In this document: piece after piece, positions 18,123 through 27,660 of the stretch | Position numbering within the stretch: position 1 is the first letter of the stretch | Layout of the letters: every line of letters begins with the position of its first letter | Assembly (NCBI GenBank): GCA_937873135.1 | Contig: CALMVQ010000103.1 | Coordinates: forward strand, 86,912-150,911 | Direction: 5' to 3' | From: an uncultured Scytonema sp. | GTDB lineage: Bacteria > Cyanobacteriota > Cyanobacteriia > Cyanobacteriales > Nostocaceae | Length of the DNA: 64,000 bases | The notes under the pieces: model-generated | The model's database searches: none | What the model was told of the DNA's origin: nothing | The model's input: only the letters and a program-made list of their open reading frames with translations | Made by a program: the position numbers and the translations under genes

Positions 18123-18229
18123 TGTAAGCATTTAGCCTGTAGTGTCCAGCTATTAATATGCATGATTTGTAAGAGATATGTTTACAATTCATGCCTTCAT
18201 GGCTCATTGCTAATGGCTAAATGCTTACA
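18123..18229. repeat. Nested inverted-repeat element
   Basis: A perfect 15-bp outer inverted repeat (TGTAAGCATTTAGCC at 18123 and its complement ending at 18229) encloses an inner 12-bp near-perfect one (CATGATTTGTAA / TTACAATTCATG). It lies between nrdJ and the small gene at 18271. It could be a small mobile palindrome or an RNA structure at the nrdJ 3' end. Confidence 0.65.
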
Positions 18230-18270
18230 ATCAAGCACAACTACAAGACCGCATTTTCAGGAGATCCTTT

Positions 18271-18486
18271 ATGTTTGTTGATGAACTGACACCAATATTT
18301 AAACAACTCACCCAGCACCCAGTCTCTTTTATGGGTGGTTTTCTCTCAGGTGTACTTCGGCTTCACCTAAATGACGATCCCGTCAAAAGCTGGCTTTCTC
18401 AGCAGCTTGGTTCATACAGCTACACTACCGCCACCACTGGCACACGTAACAGCACAAGTAGTCCGCAATCGATTGCAATTGATTGA
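18271..18486 (+). CDS. Small conserved cyanobacterial protein (71 aa)
   Basis: MFVDELTPIFKQLTQHPVSF then MGGFLSGVLRLHLNDDPVKS followed by a Ser/Thr-rich tail. Preceded by AGGAG (CAGGAGATCC) at good spacing to the ATG. The central part looks conserved and amphipathic, typical of a short cyanobacterial hypothetical family. Function unknown. Confidence 0.7.
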   Translation: MFVDELTPIFKQLTQHPVSFMGGFLSGVLRLHLNDDPVKSWLSQQLGSYSYTTATTGTRNSTSSPQSIAID

Positions 18487-19376
18487 TTACCACTCAGCAG
18501 TCGTACCGTCAGGAGTCAGGATATTAACATATTGAGACTCCTGACTACTGAATACGGCATGTGTAGATATGGGGGCCTCGTCTTCCGGACATCCGATTCG
18601 GAAAGAAGAGTGCCTCTCTGTACACATGGAAAGAGAGTTAGTTGTTAGTAGGTTTCGCAGCATCTCAACATTATTTAGGTTTTTCCCATAGCCTACTTAG
18701 TAGGTATAATGATGTGAAAAAGGTAAATAAAGCCACCATACCCTGCACCGAAGCCCTGACGCTCGTTCGCATCATTGCGTCTAGAAAGAGTGAGAAGACA
18801 ATTCCCGATCGCTGCTTTAGATCGGGTGACGCTCTAACTGGAGCGTCCGCTACTTGTCACGCTTGCTGAGAGCGGAGGTGTACGTCGTTCTAGGCAGCGT
18901 CTAGAAAGAGTGAGTAGATCGCACTCGCCGTCTCTAGCGGGCGTGAGCCCCCTGTAGCGCTGCTCACCGCTACGCGTCTACAGAATTGCTTATTGCCTGC
19001 AACTCAGGCTTTTTTCATTTCTAATAGCATGAAAATTTCTCTATGTCAATACATAAGTCCTATTAGCATAAAAGATATTATAGATAAAATTTATAATAAT
19101 TTCCAGAGTCATAAGTGATTATCATCTTAAGTGAGAATGATTTGTAATATGTAATACTTAAAAAAATGTCATAATCAGCTACTATGTTAGCGTAGGCGAA
19201 GTTACGCCCGATATTTGGTAAGTCGCAGATAGTGTGACCGAATCGGTTGCTAACCTGCGGTAAAATTTGCCATCCATGAATCAGAGAAGACACAAGCAAG
19301 ATTTGCTATATGTTGTTTTACCTGTTTTCATATTAGGCGGTACTCATCGCTTTCCGTTGCGACTAATGTGAGCCAA
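18487..19376. other. 890-base spacer with direct and palindromic repeats, rbp leader
   Basis: No gene is supported. An 18-base direct repeat GCGTCTAGAAAGAGTGAG occurs at 18777-18794 and 18897-18914. Around them are GC-rich palindromic stretches (GCGGGCGTGAGCCCC, TAGCGCTGCTCACCGCTACGCG) of the kind scattered through filamentous cyanobacterial genomes. The last 60 bases form the leader of the RNA-binding protein gene. Confidence 0.5.
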
Positions 19377-19661
19377 ATGACTATTTACGTTGGAAATCTC
19401 TCTTACCGTGCTACTGAAGCCGATTTAAAAGAAGTATTTTCTGAATATGGCGAGGTAAAACGAGTTGTTTTACCTACTGATCGCGAAACTGGTCGAATGC
19501 GCGGCTTTGCTTTTGTTGAGATGAGTGAAGATTCTCAAGAAGACACAGCTATCACAGAACTTGATGGTGCTGAATGGATGGAACGTCAACTCAGAGTTAA
19601 TAAGGCTAAACCGCGAGAAGACAACCGAGAAGGTAATTGGAAGAAAAAACAATACTCTTGA
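19377..19661 (+). CDS. RRM-type RNA-binding protein (Rbp family)
   Basis: 94 aa from ATG 19377; a GTG three codons earlier is less likely because cyanobacterial Rbp proteins begin M(S/T)IYVGNL. One RNA recognition motif: RNP2 IYVGNLSY at residues 3-10 and RNP1 RGFAFVEM at about 43-50, both with the aromatic residues that stack on RNA. The C-terminus is short and charged without a glycine-rich tail. In cyanobacteria such proteins are often cold-regulated and bind mRNA, including membrane-targeted photosynthesis messages; which role applies here is not visible. Confidence 0.93.
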   Translation: MTIYVGNLSYRATEADLKEVFSEYGEVKRVVLPTDRETGRMRGFAFVEMSEDSQEDTAITELDGAEWMERQLRVNKAKPREDNREGNWKKKQYS

Positions 19662-19771
19662 AATCTAATAGACGACTATCTTAGCAAAATCTTTTCTAGT
19701 TGTGCAAGGCATAAGTAGAAATTGACGATAAACAAATGAGAATCTCTCAAGCAAATGAATGAAATCTCTAT

Positions 19772-19811
19772 CGACAAGTTATCATGGTAAGTAAATAATG
19801 ATAACTTGTCG
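19772..19811. terminator. Perfect 14-bp hairpin downstream of rbp
   Basis: CGACAAGTTATCAT at 19772-19785 pairs with 19798-19811 around a 12-base loop. It lies 110 bases after the rbp stop. Only a short TTTT follows, so it may be a weak terminator or an operator-like palindrome. Confidence 0.5.
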
Positions 19812-20024
19812 GTTTTACCATGTCAAGTTTAATGTCGTATTTAGTCAATAAGTGTCTTTAACAGACATGCAGAATACAGATTCTATGCCTTATGGACCCC
19901 TAAATGTAGGAACGGGGCTTGCATCCAATGGTTATTCTGACTACTAAGTTTTGGCTTGCTGAGTTATTTTTCTATCAATACACCTTCTACAGGTTACTTT
20001 CATAGAAGTCTTTTCATAAAAAAT

Positions 20025-20038
20025 GTATTTATAAGTAC
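20025..20038 (+). promoter_or_regulatory. NtcA-like binding site upstream of fbp
   Basis: GTATTTATAAGTAC matches the NtcA consensus GTA-N8-TAC exactly and is nearly palindromic. It is 205 bases before the fbp start. A TACATT at 20050-20055 could act as a -10 box but is closer than the usual 20-23 bases. NtcA control of the oxidative pentose phosphate genes would fit their role in heterocysts; this is inference. Confidence 0.45.
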
Positions 20039-20243
20039 ATAAAGGTAAGTACATTTTTTCAAGAACAGCATTTGGAAAATGGTGATTGTGCTTGGCAAAA
20101 GACGAAAAAGCGGTTCATTTCTTTAGTTTATATAAAATCACACCTCAATTGGTCACTTACGTTTCTAAGATAGAAGCAGCAACACAAATTGCGACCCACG
20201 GGATGAACCAAACTAATACCCAATCTCAAGGGAGGATAAAAAA

Positions 20244-21293
20244 ATGGCTCAAGCGCCAGAGTCTTTAGAGTTGCCTCTCAACAACATCACAGATAAAGGC
20301 TTAGATCGTGATTGTACAACATTATCCCGTCACGTCCTACAGCAACTTCAGAGCTTTTCACCTGATGCACAGGATTTGAGTGCGCTGATGAATCGTATTG
20401 CCCTTGCAGGTAAACTGATTGCTCGTCGCCTTAGTCATTCTGGCTTAATGGAAGGGGTTCTCGGATTTACTGGGGAAGTGAACGTGCAAGGAGAATCCGT
20501 TAAAAAGATGGATGTCTTTGCCAATGATGTATTTATCGCTGTTTTTAAGCAAAGCGGCTTAGTCTGCCGCCTTGCTTCCGAGGAAATGGAAAAACCGTAT
20601 TATATTCCCGAGAATTGTCCTATTGGTCGCTATAGTTTGCTGTATGACCCGATTGACGGTTCATCTAACACTGATAACAATCTCAGTTTGGGATCTATCT
20701 TCGCAATTCGGCAACAGGAAGGAATAGATCACGGTGAGGCCACCGACTTGCTTTCCTCCAATGGACGCAAACAAATCGCTGCCGGATATATACTGTATGG
20801 TCCCAGCACGATGCTGATCTATACTATAGGTAAGGGCGTTCATTCATTTACCCTTGACCCTAGCCTGGGAGAGTTTATCCTTACAGAAGAAAATATCCAG
20901 ATTCCCGCTCACGGGTCTATTTACAGCGTCAACGAAGGGAATTTTTGGCAGTGGGATGAGTCGATTCGGGAATATATTCGCTATGTCCATAGAACGGAAG
21001 GCTATACCGCTCGTTATAGTGGGGCAATGGTTAGCGATATCCATAGAATACTGCTTCAAGGCGGTGTGTTTCTCTACCCAGGCACGCTTCCACAGCCAGA
21101 AGGTAAATTGCGCTTGCTTTATGAATCTGCTCCCCTAGCCTTCGTGCTTGAGCAAGCAGGTGGTCGTGCGACAACAGGAATGGTAGATATCTTAGATGTA
21201 GTGCCAAAAAAACTACATCAGCGCACTCCTTTAATTATTGGTAGCCCGAAGGATGTAGCAAAGGTAGAATCGTTCATTCAAAACGGGCATTAA
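20244..21293 (+). CDS. fbp: Fructose-1,6-bisphosphatase class I
   Basis: 349 aa, full length. Hydrolyses fructose 1,6-bisphosphate to fructose 6-phosphate in the Calvin cycle and gluconeogenesis. Visible motifs: [19 protein letters not shown], metal site EEME, the family signature [21 protein letters not shown] and the C-terminal GGVFLYPGT. Excellent Shine-Dalgarno GGGAGGA upstream of ATGGC. First gene of the fbp-tal-zwf-opcA cluster, which in Nostoc is expressed during heterotrophic growth and in heterocysts; this order is the standard one. Confidence 0.96.
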   Translation: MAQAPESLELPLNNITDKGLDRDCTTLSRHVLQQLQSFSPDAQDLSALMNRIALAGKLIARRLSHSGLMEGVLGFTGEVNVQGESVKKMDVFANDVFIAVFKQSGLVCRLASEEMEKPYYIPENCPIGRYSLLYDPIDGSSNTDNNLSLGSIFAIRQQEGIDHGEATDLLSSNGRKQIAAGYILYGPSTMLIYTIGKGVHSFTLDPSLGEFILTEENIQIPAHGSIYSVNEGNFWQWDESIREYIRYVHRTEGYTARYSGAMVSDIHRILLQGGVFLYPGTLPQPEGKLRLLYESAPLAFVLEQAGGRATTGMVDILDVVPKKLHQRTPLIIGSPKDVAKVESFIQNGH

Positions 21294-21406
21294 AGAAGGA
21301 GTTAGGCATTAGGCGTTAGGCGTTAGGAGTTAATCGTCTTTTTTTACAACTAACAACTAATAACTAATAACCAACAACTAACAACATTAAGGAGTCAAAC
21401 AAACTC
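21294..21406. repeat. Heptamer-type repeats in fbp-tal spacer
   Basis: Contains TTAGGCA/TTAGGCG units (about 21302-21330) and a longer array of AACTAAT/AACAACT-type units (about 21345-21386) running up to the tal ribosome binding site AAGGAG. Confidence 0.7.
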
Positions 21407-22558
21407 ATGAGCTTGACAACCAATCATCTACTGGAAATTAAAAATTACGGTCAAAGTATCTGGATGGATAATTTGAGCCGAGACATTGTCCAATCCGGGG
21501 AACTGAAAGACCTAGTCGAAAATAAAGGGATTTGTGGAATTACCTCCAATCCAGCTATCTTTGAAAAAGCGATCGCAGGTAATGCCATTTACGATGCTGA
21601 CATTGAAGCCGGAATTCGGGCGAAATTACCAACCCATAAAATTTACGAATCACTGGCTTTTACAGATATCAAGAATGCGTGTGATATTCTGCGTCCTGTC
21701 TATGAATCATCTCAGGGGTTGGATGGTTATGTAAGCATAGAAGTTCCACCAACAATTGCTCATGATACAGAGGCAACAATCAAAGAAGCCCGCCGATATT
21801 ACCAAGAACTTGGTCGGGAAAATGTCATGATCAAAATCCCCGGTACAGAGGCGGGGTTACCAGCAGTGGAAGAGGTTATAGCTGATGGGATCAATGTCAA
21901 CGTGACACTGCTGTTCTCGATAGAAAGTTACACAAACTCAGCTTGGGCTTACATTCGCGGATTGGAAAAACGAGCAAGCGAAGGTAAGGATATTAGCAAA
22001 ATTGCCTCTGTAGCCAGCTTCTTCCTCAGCCGGATTGATAGCAATGTTGACGGTAAAATTGACGCCAAAATGAAAAAAGGTGTTGATAACTTGAATGTAG
22101 AAGCAAAGCTGACCGCAATTAAAGGAAAAGTTGCGATCGCTAACGCCAAGATTGCGTACCAGGAGTACAAAAAGATTATTGACAGCGATCGTTGGAAAGC
22201 TTTGGCGGCGAAAGGTGCAAAAGTGCAGCGGTTACTTTGGGCAAGTACCAGCACCAAAGATCCTCTCTACAGCGACGTTATGTATGTCGATGAGTTAGTG
22301 GGGCCCGAAACCGTGAACACTCTGCCACCTGTAACGATTGAAGCTTGCGCGGACCACTGTAACGTAGACAGTCGCATCGAAACAAGCGTAGACGAAGCCT
22401 ACAATCTGATTGAAAGCCTCAAAGACCCAGATGTCAACATCGACATCAATAAAGTGATGGACGAGTTACTGGTTGAAGGCATTGACAAGTTTGTCAAACC
22501 CTTCGAGTCACTGATGGCTTCCTTGGAAAATAAAGTCAAGCAGTTGTCTCCAGTGTAG
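21407..22558 (+). CDS. tal: Transaldolase
   Basis: 383 aa, the longer (about 380 aa) bacterial type. Transfers a dihydroxyacetone unit from sedoheptulose 7-phosphate to glyceraldehyde 3-phosphate. Motifs: GQSIWMDNLSRDIVQSG, ICGITSNPAIFEKAI, YVSIEVPPTIAHDTEATI, and the Schiff-base lysine in NVMIKIPGTEAG; RLLWASTSTKDP is the phosphate-binding part. RBS AAGGAG. Second gene of the oxidative pentose phosphate cluster, supplying carbon recycling for NADPH production by Zwf. Confidence 0.96.
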   Translation: MSLTTNHLLEIKNYGQSIWMDNLSRDIVQSGELKDLVENKGICGITSNPAIFEKAIAGNAIYDADIEAGIRAKLPTHKIYESLAFTDIKNACDILRPVYESSQGLDGYVSIEVPPTIAHDTEATIKEARRYYQELGRENVMIKIPGTEAGLPAVEEVIADGINVNVTLLFSIESYTNSAWAYIRGLEKRASEGKDISKIASVASFFLSRIDSNVDGKIDAKMKKGVDNLNVEAKLTAIKGKVAIANAKIAYQEYKKIIDSDRWKALAAKGAKVQRLLWASTSTKDPLYSDVMYVDELVGPETVNTLPPVTIEACADHCNVDSRIETSVDEAYNLIESLKDPDVNIDINKVMDELLVEGIDKFVKPFESLMASLENKVKQLSPV

Positions 22559-22683
22559 TTAATGGTTAATGGTTAATGATGAGTTGTGAGTCGTTAGTAG
22601 TAACAACTCACGACTCACAACCAACAACCAACAACCAACAACTAACAACCAACAACCAACAACTAACAACCAACAAAATCATT
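22559..22683. repeat. Heptamer repeat array in tal-zwf spacer
   Basis: Three TTAATGG units just after the tal stop, then about ten CCAACAA/CTAACAA heptamers (about 22618-22675) ending 8 bases before the zwf ATG. An in-frame reading of the array as a zwf extension (from 22576) yields repetitive TTNNQQL and is an artefact. Confidence 0.8.
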
Positions 22684-24213
22684 ATGGTCAGCCTATTGGA
22701 AAATCCGTTGCGCGTTGGTCTGCAACAGCAACGAATGCCCGAACCTCAGATCATAGTCATCTATGGTGCTTCTGGGGATCTCACCCAACGCAAACTCGTA
22801 CCGGCGCTTTACAAATTGCGTCGGGAACGGCGCATTCCACCAGAAACTACCATTGTTGGGGTAGCACGTCGAGACTGGACTGATGACTACTTCCGCGAAC
22901 AGATGCGGCAAGGTATTGAGGAGTTTTCTGACGGGATCGGTCCTGAGGAACTCTGGCAAGACTTCTCCCAAGGTTTGTTCTACTGTTCTGGGGACATGGA
23001 CAACCCGGAGAGTTACCAGAAACTCAACAAGTTGTTAAACGAACTAGACGAGAAACGAGGAACGCGGGGTAATAGAATATTCTACCTCTCGGTCGCTCCG
23101 AATTTCTTTGCTGAGGGAATCAAGCAGCTGGGAACAGCTGGAATGTTAGACGATCCTTACAAACATCGTCTGGTGATCGAAAAACCATTTGGTAGAGACT
23201 TAGCTTCTGCCAAAAGTCTGAACCGAGTGGTACAGAAGTATTGCCAAGAACACCAAGTTTATCGCATTGACCACTACTTAGGTAAAGAAACAGTTCAGAA
23301 TTTGCTGGTGTTTCGCTTTGCCAATGCGATTTTTGAACCACTGTGGAATCGTCAATTTGTTGACCACGTTCAGATTACGGTAGCAGAAACTGTGGGAGTG
23401 GAAGACCGGGCTGGGTATTATGAAAACTCTGGCGCATTGCGGGATATGTTGCAAAACCACCTCATGCAACTTTTCTGCCTAACTGTGATCGAGCCACCCA
23501 ACTCCCTGGATGCCGACAGCATACGTACAGAAAAAGTGAAGGCACTCCAAGCAACTCGTTTGGCTGATGTACACAATCTACATCGTTCAGCAGTGCGGGG
23601 TCAATATAGTGCTGGGTGGATGAAGGGAAAACCCGTACCAGGGTATCGTGAAGAACCTGGAGTTAAACCTGACTCCACAACACCAGCATATGTCGCCATG
23701 AAGTTTTTAGTTGACAACTGGCGCTGGCATGGTGTTCCTTTTTACCTACGGACAGGGAAACGGATGCCAAAGAAAGTGAGTGAGATTTCGATCCACTTCC
23801 GCGAAGTCCCTTCGAGCATGTTTAAATCTGCGGCACATAATATGAGTGGCAATATTTTGGCACTACGAATCCAGCCCAATGAAGGTATTTCCCTGCGTTT
23901 CGATGTCAAGATGCCTGGGGCAGAATTTCGCACTCGTTCTGTTGATATGGATTTTAGTTATGGCTCCTTCGGCATCCAAGCAACTTCTGATGCCTATGAC
24001 CGCCTGCTACTAGATTGTATGATGGGCGATCAGACATTGTTTACAAGAGCAGACGAAGTGGAAGCGGCTTGGCAGGTTGTCACACCAGCCCTTTCTGTCT
24101 GGGATACACCTACAGGTCCAGCGTCTGTTCCTCAATATGAAGCTGGCACCTGGGAACCAGCCGAAGCAGAATTGTTGATTAACCAAGATGGTCGTCGCTG
24201 GCGCAGACTGTAA
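22684..24213 (+). CDS. zwf: Glucose-6-phosphate 1-dehydrogenase
   Basis: 509 aa from ATG 22684 ([20 protein letters not shown]), the start typical of cyanobacterial Zwf; the longer frame is repeat-derived. Oxidises glucose 6-phosphate with NADP to 6-phosphogluconolactone and NADPH, the main electron source in heterocysts and in the dark. NADP-binding [15 protein letters not shown], active site [15 protein letters not shown], and substrate site [10 protein letters not shown] are present. Followed by opcA, whose product activates this enzyme. Confidence 0.97.
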   Translation: MVSLLENPLRVGLQQQRMPEPQIIVIYGASGDLTQRKLVPALYKLRRERRIPPETTIVGVARRDWTDDYFREQMRQGIEEFSDGIGPEELWQDFSQGLFYCSGDMDNPESYQKLNKLLNELDEKRGTRGNRIFYLSVAPNFFAEGIKQLGTAGMLDDPYKHRLVIEKPFGRDLASAKSLNRVVQKYCQEHQVYRIDHYLGKETVQNLLVFRFANAIFEPLWNRQFVDHVQITVAETVGVEDRAGYYENSGALRDMLQNHLMQLFCLTVIEPPNSLDADSIRTEKVKALQATRLADVHNLHRSAVRGQYSAGWMKGKPVPGYREEPGVKPDSTTPAYVAMKFLVDNWRWHGVPFYLRTGKRMPKKVSEISIHFREVPSSMFKSAAHNMSGNILALRIQPNEGISLRFDVKMPGAEFRTRSVDMDFSYGSFGIQATSDAYDRLLLDCMMGDQTLFTRADEVEAAWQVVTPALSVWDTPTGPASVPQYEAGTWEPAEAELLINQDGRRWRRL

Positions 24214-24322
24214 AGATTGAGGAGTTATGAGTGAGGAGTTATGAGTTACAAATTTTTCTTCTTAACTTCTAACTCCTAACTCCTCACTTATAGAAAAACG
24301 AAACTCACAACTCAAAACTCCT

Positions 24323-25699
24323 ATGACTTCCCAATCTCCGACAATTTTTTCACTTCAAGCACCGAAGGATATCTCGCTCTCAGACATTGAAGCGGAACTG
24401 AGTCAAATTTGGCAAAGTTACGGCATTGCTGGTGAGGACGGTGCACTGCCTGCAGCTACGAGGGCAACAACATTTAGTTTGGTGGTTTACGAACCAGAAG
24501 AAACTCAGTTTCTGTTAGCTGCTTTGGGATTTTATAACGGTCCAATTGATGGCATTATTGGACCGCAAACACAAACGGCACTGCGGGAATTGCAAAAGAA
24601 ACATCAACTATCAGATACTGGAAAAGCGACACCTGAAACTCTAGCTGTATTGCGGGAAGAAATCGCCAAACGTCAGGGCGGTGGGTTGACAGCAGATAAT
24701 GGTTCTGGTGTTGGAACTTCTGGCTTAAATGCAAGCAGTCCAACGATCGCTGATGAAATTGCCCTCCGCAACCCTTGCCGCATTATTACCCTGTCTCCTA
24801 CAGCTGGAGAAGACGAAGGGGTGAAGGCGCAAGTCTCGGCTTATTGCCCCATCCAAAAGCAATCCTCAAGTACACTCGTCTGCTGCGAATACATTACACT
24901 CAGTGGAACGACTGCTGCCTTGGAAAGGGTAGGTGGGATGATTCCGTCATTGTTGATTGGCGGCTTGCCCAAGTTTATCTGGTGGAAAGCAACGCCAGAC
25001 CCCAGCAACCCACTATTCAAGCGACTGGCAGGAGTATGTAACAACGTTATTGTAGACTCCTGTAATTTTAACAAGCCAGAAGTCGATCTGCTTAGACTTC
25101 AAGAGTTGGTAGAAAGTGGGGTGCCCTTAGCGGATCTTAACTGGCGTCGTCTCTTAGGATGGCAAGAGTTGACTGCTGAAGCCTATGATCCACCACAGCG
25201 TCGTTCTGTTCTGGCAGAAGTCGATAGAGTAAACATTGATTACGAAAAAGGTAATCCCGTACAAGCGTTGATGTTTGTGAGTTGGCTGGCAAGTCGGTTA
25301 GATTGGCTTCCGGTTTCCTTTCAAGAAGAAAACGGCGATTACGACATTACGAAAATTCAGTTTGTTGGCAAAGAACAACGGCAAGTAGAAGTCGAGTTAG
25401 CAGGAGTGCCAGTCGCTGATATAGGTGAAGTTGCTGGTGACTTGATTGCCTTGCGTTTGAACTCGACCAATCCCCAGGCAAACGCTGGTACACTGATCTG
25501 TTCTGAAACAGGGGGTTGTATGCGGATGGAAACACAAGGTGGTGCCCAGTCTAGTGGTGTGTTTCAACAGGTAACTTCACTTTCAGAACAAAAGGCAGAA
25601 GTTTTGCTGAGTCAGCAGGTACAACGTTGGGGACGAGAAGCTCTGTTTGAAGAAAGTCTTGCGGTGACAGCTAAGTTGCTGAATCTTGCTAATAGTTAG
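24323..25699 (+). CDS. opcA: Glucose-6-phosphate dehydrogenase assembly protein OpcA
   Basis: 458 aa. OpcA is needed for assembly and redox-controlled activation of Zwf in cyanobacteria. Residues about 55-110 form a peptidoglycan-binding-1-like domain (FLLAALGFYNGPIDGIIGPQ then TQTALRELQKKH), unusual for a cytoplasmic chaperone and probably used as a protein-contact module. The OpcA domain follows (LVCCEYITLSGTTAALERVG, SLLIGGLPKFIWWKATPDPS, LICSETGGCMRME). Several cysteines could take part in thioredoxin control; that is inference. Last gene of the operon-like cluster. Confidence 0.95.
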   Translation: MTSQSPTIFSLQAPKDISLSDIEAELSQIWQSYGIAGEDGALPAATRATTFSLVVYEPEETQFLLAALGFYNGPIDGIIGPQTQTALRELQKKHQLSDTGKATPETLAVLREEIAKRQGGGLTADNGSGVGTSGLNASSPTIADEIALRNPCRIITLSPTAGEDEGVKAQVSAYCPIQKQSSSTLVCCEYITLSGTTAALERVGGMIPSLLIGGLPKFIWWKATPDPSNPLFKRLAGVCNNVIVDSCNFNKPEVDLLRLQELVESGVPLADLNWRRLLGWQELTAEAYDPPQRRSVLAEVDRVNIDYEKGNPVQALMFVSWLASRLDWLPVSFQEENGDYDITKIQFVGKEQRQVEVELAGVPVADIGEVAGDLIALRLNSTNPQANAGTLICSETGGCMRMETQGGAQSSGVFQQVTSLSEQKAEVLLSQQVQRWGREALFEESLAVTAKLLNLANS

Positions 25700-25741
25700 T
25701 TGTTGTTAGTTAGTTGTCAGAAAGAACAACTAAAATTAATT

Positions 25742-25970
25742 GTACGGGCGGGTTTGCCAGGATTGTTGGTTTTTACTCACAACTTACTAGATTAAACCCG
25801 CCCCTACTAACTTTTGATTGTAGGGGCGGGTTTGCCAGGATTGTTGGTTTTTACTCACAACTGACCAGATTAAACCCGCCCCTACTAACCACTAACTTTT
25901 GATTGTACGGGCGGGTTTGCCAGGATTGTTGGTTTTTACTCACAACTGACCAGATTAAACCCGCCCCTAC
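25742..25970. repeat. Three tandem GGGCGGGTTT palindromic repeats
   Basis: Copies at 25742-25807, 25820-25885 and 25905-25970, each about 66 bases, starting GTA(C/G)GGGCGGGTTTGCC and ending AAACCCGCCCCTAC, so each can fold into a long hairpin with a 10-14 bp base. Spacers are 12-19 bases. A related pair is at 44185-44323. They fill the opcA-cbiA gap. Confidence 0.85.
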
Positions 25971-25987
25971 TAACCACTAACTTTTTT

Positions 25988-27394
25988 ATGACTTTAGTTA
26001 TTGCAGGAGAACGCAGTGGGGTGGGTAAGACAACTGTCACACTCACCCTTTTGGCATCTTTACGCCGACGGGGTGTGCAAGTACAATCTTTCAAAGTTGG
26101 TCCAGATTATATCGATCCGATGTTTCATCAGTACGTGACTCATCGAGCTTGTCGTAATTTAGATCCATTGCTGACATCTGTTACTTACATCAAGCAGTGT
26201 TTTACACATCATACTCAATGTGAATATTCTGTCGTAGAAGGGGTGATGGGGCTTTTTGATGGCGTTTCGTCATCTGTCATTGGTCATTCGTCATTTGTAA
26301 AAGAGAATGACAAAGGACAAGTAACTAATTTTGCCAGTACGGCTCATATCGCGCGACTGCTGGATTTGCCTGTAGTATTAGTCATAGATTGCAGTCGGTT
26401 GTCTGGTTCTGTAGCTGCGATCGCACATGGTTATTGCACCTTCGATCCCACAATTAAAATTACTGGGGTAGTCCTCAATCGGGTTGGTAGTGATCGCCAT
26501 TTATCTTTACTAAAAAACGCCCTAGAACCCTTACAATTACCAATTCTCGGCGTCCTGCGTCGTGAAGATAACATCGCAATTCCTGATCGCCATTTGGGTT
26601 TAGTACCCACAGCAGAGCTCCCTCAAATGAAGGCATTGATTGACCGACTTGCTGATTTAGGCGATACTTGCTTCGACTGGGAACGCTTATTACCACAGTT
26701 GAAGACGCAGGGACAAGGAGGACAAGGAAGCAATTTCTCTCCCTCTGGCCCTCTCTCAATAAGAATAGCCGTTGCCTGCGATCGCGCTTTCAATTTCTAC
26801 TACCAAGATAATCTCGACTTGCTGCAACAGCTTGGTGCAGAACTGGTTTTCTGGAGTCCATTAGAAGATGCTGTACCAGACTCCGTGCAAGGAATGTATT
26901 TTGGCGGTGGTTTTCCAGAAGTCTTTGCCCAACAACTTGCAGCAAATACCAATGCTTGTCATACTGTGAAAACTTTAATCCTGGCAGGAATGCCCACAAT
27001 AGCTGAGTGTGGAGGATTGATGTATTTATGTAACCAGATTGTCGATTTTGAAGGCAAGTCTTGGTCGATGGTGGGAGTATTACCGACAACCGCCATCATG
27101 GGTGGACGTCTTAATTTAGGTTATCGTCGCGCCATTGCTCTCCATGACAGTTTGTTAGTACAAGCAGGTAAAACCGTATACGGTCATGAGTTTCATCGTT
27201 CGCAGTTAACATCAATTCCCGATTCTCCTATGTTTCAAACTTATCGCTGTGACACCGAAGAATCCACAGGGTGTGAGGGATGGAATTTGCCTCCTTCTCT
27301 ACACGCTTCCTATATTCACATGCACTGGGGAGATTGTCCAGAAATTCCGCAGAAATTTCTAGAACAATGTCTGATGTTTAAACAGAAGTTATAA
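25988..27394 (+). CDS. cbiA: Cobyrinate a,c-diamide synthase
   Basis: 468 aa, normal length. ATP-dependent amidation of cobyrinic acid side chains a and c with glutamine during cobalamin synthesis. N-terminal dethiobiotin-synthetase-like domain with P-loop AGERSGVGKTTVTLTLLASL; FKVGPDYIDPMFH and GVMGLFDG are family motifs. C-terminal class I glutamine amidotransferase: YFGGGFPEVFAQQLA, nucleophile cysteine in IAECGGLMYL, and GHEFHRS with the catalytic histidine. Relevant partner in the same window: the B12-dependent nrdJ. Start directly after the palindromic repeats with no clear RBS. Confidence 0.93.
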   Translation: MTLVIAGERSGVGKTTVTLTLLASLRRRGVQVQSFKVGPDYIDPMFHQYVTHRACRNLDPLLTSVTYIKQCFTHHTQCEYSVVEGVMGLFDGVSSSVIGHSSFVKENDKGQVTNFASTAHIARLLDLPVVLVIDCSRLSGSVAAIAHGYCTFDPTIKITGVVLNRVGSDRHLSLLKNALEPLQLPILGVLRREDNIAIPDRHLGLVPTAELPQMKALIDRLADLGDTCFDWERLLPQLKTQGQGGQGSNFSPSGPLSIRIAVACDRAFNFYYQDNLDLLQQLGAELVFWSPLEDAVPDSVQGMYFGGGFPEVFAQQLAANTNACHTVKTLILAGMPTIAECGGLMYLCNQIVDFEGKSWSMVGVLPTTAIMGGRLNLGYRRAIALHDSLLVQAGKTVYGHEFHRSQLTSIPDSPMFQTYRCDTEESTGCEGWNLPPSLHASYIHMHWGDCPEIPQKFLEQCLMFKQKL

Positions 27395-27537
27395 TCAAAC
27401 AGATTATCAGTAGCTTGTTAACTATTTTGAGCAACTTAGTTTAAGATGTCATTCAGAGCAGAAGTAAAGATGATTTTGTAACATTTAATTTAGGTATTAT
27501 CTGTAAGTATAAGAAAGGGAAGCTATGTTTTACCGCA

Positions 27538-27648
27538 CTAGTACCGCAAGGCGAAAGTCAAAAGTCAAAAGTCAAAAGTCAAAAGTATGATGGAATCTGC
27601 TTTTTAGGGATTTTAAATGGTTGCTTTATTTACGCCGTGCTCTACTAG
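27538..27648 (+). repeat. CTAGTAC MITE-like repeat, copy B
   Basis: Ends CTAGTACCGCAAGGCG and CGCCGTGCTCTACTAG form an imperfect inverted repeat. Four AGTCAAA heptamers follow the left end. The interior (TATGATGGAATCTGCTTTTT...) matches copy C reversed. Between cbiA and the convergent histidine kinase. Confidence 0.85.
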
Positions 27649-27660
27649 TAGGAGATGCTT

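Larger units (their letters stand above)
19662..20243. other. 582-base spacer: hairpin and fbp control region
   Basis: Holds a perfect 14-bp hairpin (19772-19811) and, about 206-219 bases before fbp, an NtcA-like palindrome. A 60-codon frame at 20086-20268 overlaps the fbp start and is not supported. The fbp ribosome binding site GGGAGGA lies at about 20230. Confidence 0.6.

Noticed and set aside
20086..20268. Small gene ahead of fbp
   Set aside because: Overlaps the fbp start, lacks a ribosome binding site and any recognisable sequence; the strong RBS belongs to fbp.
22576..22683. N-terminal extension of zwf
   Set aside because: It translates the heptamer repeat array (TTNNQQL repeated); homologous Zwf proteins begin at the ATG at 22684.
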